Position numbers and translations under genes: made by a program
Notes under the pieces: model-generated
What the model was told of the DNA's origin: nothing
What the model saw: only the letters and a program-made list of their open reading frames with translations
Database searches by the model: none
Assembly: GCA_031254095.1 (NCBI GenBank)
Contig: JAIRVC010000369.1
Span: 1-7,498, forward strand
Source: Acidobacteriota bacterium
GTDB taxonomy: Bacteria > Acidobacteriota > UBA6911
Direction of reading: 5' to 3'
DNA length: 7,498 nucleotides
In this document: positions 6,734 to 7,498 of the stretch, piece by piece
Position numbering within the stretch: the first letter of the stretch is position 1
How the letters are laid out: every line of letters begins with the position of its first letter

Positions 6734-7179
6734 AGCAAAATCCCCCCTGAAATGCCGCCCCCGTGATTGCGTTGCGCCGGTTTACCCGACTTGCCTTCGG
6801 AACCGTCCGGCGCTTCACCGTCAAGAATCGCCTTCAGCTCGGCGATTTCCCGCGCGGAAAGCTTCCGATGTTTTATGAACGTGGCAACCAGCGTTCCCGC
6901 CGCGCCGTTAAAAACGCGCTCCACAAACGACTGCGTATAGGCAGCGACGCATTCGTCTTTGCCGATCAACGGGAAATACCGGTATTCCCGCCCCTGGCTT
7001 TCGTAACCAAGTACATTCTTTTTTACCAGCCGGTTGATCAGCGTCCTGACGGTACGCGGACTCCAGCCATTGCTGTCAGCCAGAAGCCGCGTGATTTCAT
7101 TGGCGGTCTGCGGCGAATGACGCCACAACTCATGACACACCTGCCATTCCGCTTCGGATATTTTCCCGGATTGTCGCAT
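6730..7179 (-). CDS. BlaI/MecI-family transcriptional repressor
   Basis: 149 residues. Residues 5-75 form the winged-helix DNA-binding domain typical of BlaI/MecI: ISEAEWQVCHELW (7-19), the recognition helix around WSPRTVRTLINRL (39-51) and the wing SQGREYRYFPL (61-71). The dimerisation segment follows (about 76-119, with SFVERVFNGAAGTLVATF). Family members bind as dimers to TTACA/TGTAA dyads and are inactivated by the membrane M56 protease. Two such dyads overlap this gene's own promoter, so it should repress itself and the M56 gene. The residues aligned with the S. aureus cleavage bond N101-F102 are T100-F101. A glycine-rich tail of about 28 residues (122-149) extends beyond the usual family end near 125. 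The start is fixed by an ideal GGAGG, 7 nt upstream of the ATG. The gene is first in a two-gene operon, with a 4-nt overlap to the protease. Confidence 0.94.
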   Translation of the reverse strand: MRQSGKISEAEWQVCHELWRHSPQTANEITRLLADSNGWSPRTVRTLINRLVKKNVLGYESQGREYRYFPLIGKDECVAAYTQSFVERVFNGAAGTLVATFIKHRKLSAREIAELKAILDGEAPDGSEGKSGKPAQRNHGGGISGGILL

Positions 7180-7182
7180 TGA

Positions 7183-7191
7183 ATCACCTCC
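7183..7191 (-). promoter_or_regulatory. Strong ribosome binding site of the BlaI-type gene
   Basis: The minus strand reads GGAGGTGAT, a full anti-16S match, with GGAGG ending 7 nt before the ATG at 7179. This fixes the start and implies efficient translation once the promoter is open. Confidence 0.85.
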
Positions 7192-7193
7192 AT

Positions 7194-7211
7194 GTATTAC
7201 ACATGTGATAC
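7194..7211. promoter_or_regulatory. BlaI-type operator 1
   Basis: GTATTACACATGTGATAC is an inverted repeat with 7 of 8 arm positions paired around CA. Its core ATTACA-CA-TGTGAT differs at one base from the ATTACA-NN-TGTAAT dyad known for BlaI/MecI repressors. It covers the -10 edge and the predicted transcription start of the blaI-M56 operon, so a bound repressor would block initiation. Confidence 0.75.
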
Positions 7212-7238
7212 TGTATTACGCATGTAATATTAAGTCAA
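7210..7238 (-). promoter_or_regulatory. Promoter of the blaI-M56 operon
   Basis: On the minus strand: TTGACT (7233-7238, 5 of 6 to the -35 consensus), a 17-nt spacer, then TACAGT (7210-7215, 4 of 6 to TATAAT). Transcription would begin near 7203, about 24 nt before the blaI start codon. Operator 2 fills most of the spacer and operator 1 covers the -10/start region, as in autoregulated bla and mec systems. Confidence 0.65.
7213..7230. promoter_or_regulatory. BlaI-type operator 2
   Basis: GTATTACGCATGTAATAT has core ATTACG-CA-TGTAAT, one base from the BlaI/MecI dyad. It is also a near-direct repeat of operator 1 with a 19-bp centre-to-centre spacing, close to two helical turns, so two dimers could bind on the same face of the DNA. 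It lies between the -35 and -10 boxes. Confidence 0.75.
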
Positions 7239-7350
7239 ACAAAAATTTTCAATTATTAAAATTCAATGAAATATCCGGAATTTACGTTTTACGTGCAGAA
7301 ATTCGGAAAGAAGCAATCATGGAATTGTCAAACTATGACGCCATGACGGG

Positions 7351-7474
7351 CAGGGCAGCCGCATCTAAATTTTCCGCCTGAATTGCGGCTTATCGTGCGA
7401 TTGAACAACTTAAAAAATATAGGTCAAAACGCTAAGGTATTCAAAAACCACACTTTTTTGATGCGTCTGCCCTG
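7351..7474. mobile_element. 124-bp inverted-repeat element, probable IS deletion derivative or MITE
   Basis: The left end CAGGGCAGCCGCATCTAAA (7351-7369) and the reverse complement of the right end, CAGGGCAGACGCATCAAAA (from 7456-7474), match at 17 of 19 positions. This is far more than expected by chance and is the signature of transposon ends. The interior is only about 86 bp, too short for a transposase, so the element would be non-autonomous. The CAGGG start recalls ISAs1-type ends, but I cannot assign a family. No clear target-site duplication is visible (left flank CATGACGGG, right flank TTGATTGCG), so it may be an old or rearranged copy. Confidence 0.6.
7382..7435 (+). pseudogene. Possible remnant of a transposase C-terminus
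   Basis: Between the inverted repeats, the frame after a TGA at 7379-7381 reads IAAYRAIEQLKKYRSKR and stops at TAA 7433-7435, about 39 nt before the right end. A short basic tail close to an IS end is what the last codons of a transposase would look like, which suggests internal deletion of a larger element. The reading rests on 17 residues and position only; chance is a real alternative. Confidence 0.25.
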
Positions 7475-7498
7475 TTGATTGCGCCCCTTCGGGGCTTG

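Larger units (their letters stand above)
7180..7498. other. Intergenic region with no intact gene
   Basis: 319 bases upstream of the BlaI-type gene. Going right: the ribosome site, two operators and promoter (7183-7238); an AT-rich stretch (about 7239-7275) with no recognised motif; unassigned sequence to 7350; an inverted-repeat element (7351-7474); and finally GCCCC-TTC-GGGGC (7483-7495), a 5-bp GC hairpin at the window edge that may belong to a gene outside. The longest starts here give only a 20-codon frame at 7319-7381, with no support. Confidence 0.7.

Noticed and set aside
4781..7179. Beta-lactam resistance regulator (blaR1-blaI proper)
   Set aside because: There is no penicillin-binding sensor with SxxK/SxN/KTG motifs and no beta-lactamase gene in the window.
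7319..7381. 20-codon frame starting at ATG 7319
   Set aside because: It runs into the inverted repeat, shows no conservation that I recognise, and has only a weak ribosome site.
7483..7495. GCCCC-TTC-GGGGC hairpin as a terminator
   Set aside because: The window ends 3 nt later, so a T-tract cannot be checked in the plus direction, and the gene it would serve is not visible.

Overview
The window looks like chromosomal DNA from a Gram-negative, motile, moderately GC-rich bacterium. A signal-peptide beta-barrel protein and two TonB-type C-terminal domains imply an outer membrane, and a chemoreceptor with a sigma-28-like promoter implies flagellar motility. The folP-cdaA-ybbR gene order and the M56 peptidase carrying TonB_C and carboxypeptidase-regulatory-like domains are reminiscent of Acidobacteriota. 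That placement is an inference from gene style, not a demonstrated assignment.

Layout. (1) Positions 1-2458, plus strand: a tightly packed operon with the 3' part of folP (dihydropteroate synthase), cdaA (membrane diadenylate cyclase making c-di-AMP) and a YbbR-domain membrane protein (CdaR-like partner). Gaps are 2 nt and -4 nt. (2) Positions 2459-2518: a short convergent junction with four tandem heptamers and a perfect hairpin. (3) Positions 2519-3115, minus strand: a small secreted beta-barrel outer-membrane protein. (4) Positions 3116-3294: a divergent promoter region, with a sigma-70-like promoter to the left and a sigma-28-like promoter plus palindrome to the right. (5) Positions 3295-4722, plus strand: a chemoreceptor with almost no periplasmic domain, followed by a strong intrinsic terminator. 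(6) Positions 4781-7179, minus strand: a two-gene BlaI/BlaR1-type regulatory operon. The repressor gene comes first and overlaps by 4 nt a 650-residue M56 metallopeptidase, whose beta-lactam sensor is replaced by TonB_C - carboxypeptidase-regulatory-like - TonB_C modules. Two BlaI-type operators overlap its promoter. (7) Positions 7232-7498: no intact gene. It contains a 124-bp element bounded by 19-bp inverted repeats (17 of 19 matching), read here as a deleted insertion sequence or MITE.

How the parts work together. CdaA and its YbbR partner form a c-di-AMP module co-transcribed with folate synthesis. The BlaI/M56 pair should be an autoregulated system in which the repressor sits on its own promoter until the membrane protease, triggered by an unknown envelope signal, inactivates it. 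The strongest candidates for something new are the hybrid M56 sensor with its operators and the small inverted-repeat element at the right edge.
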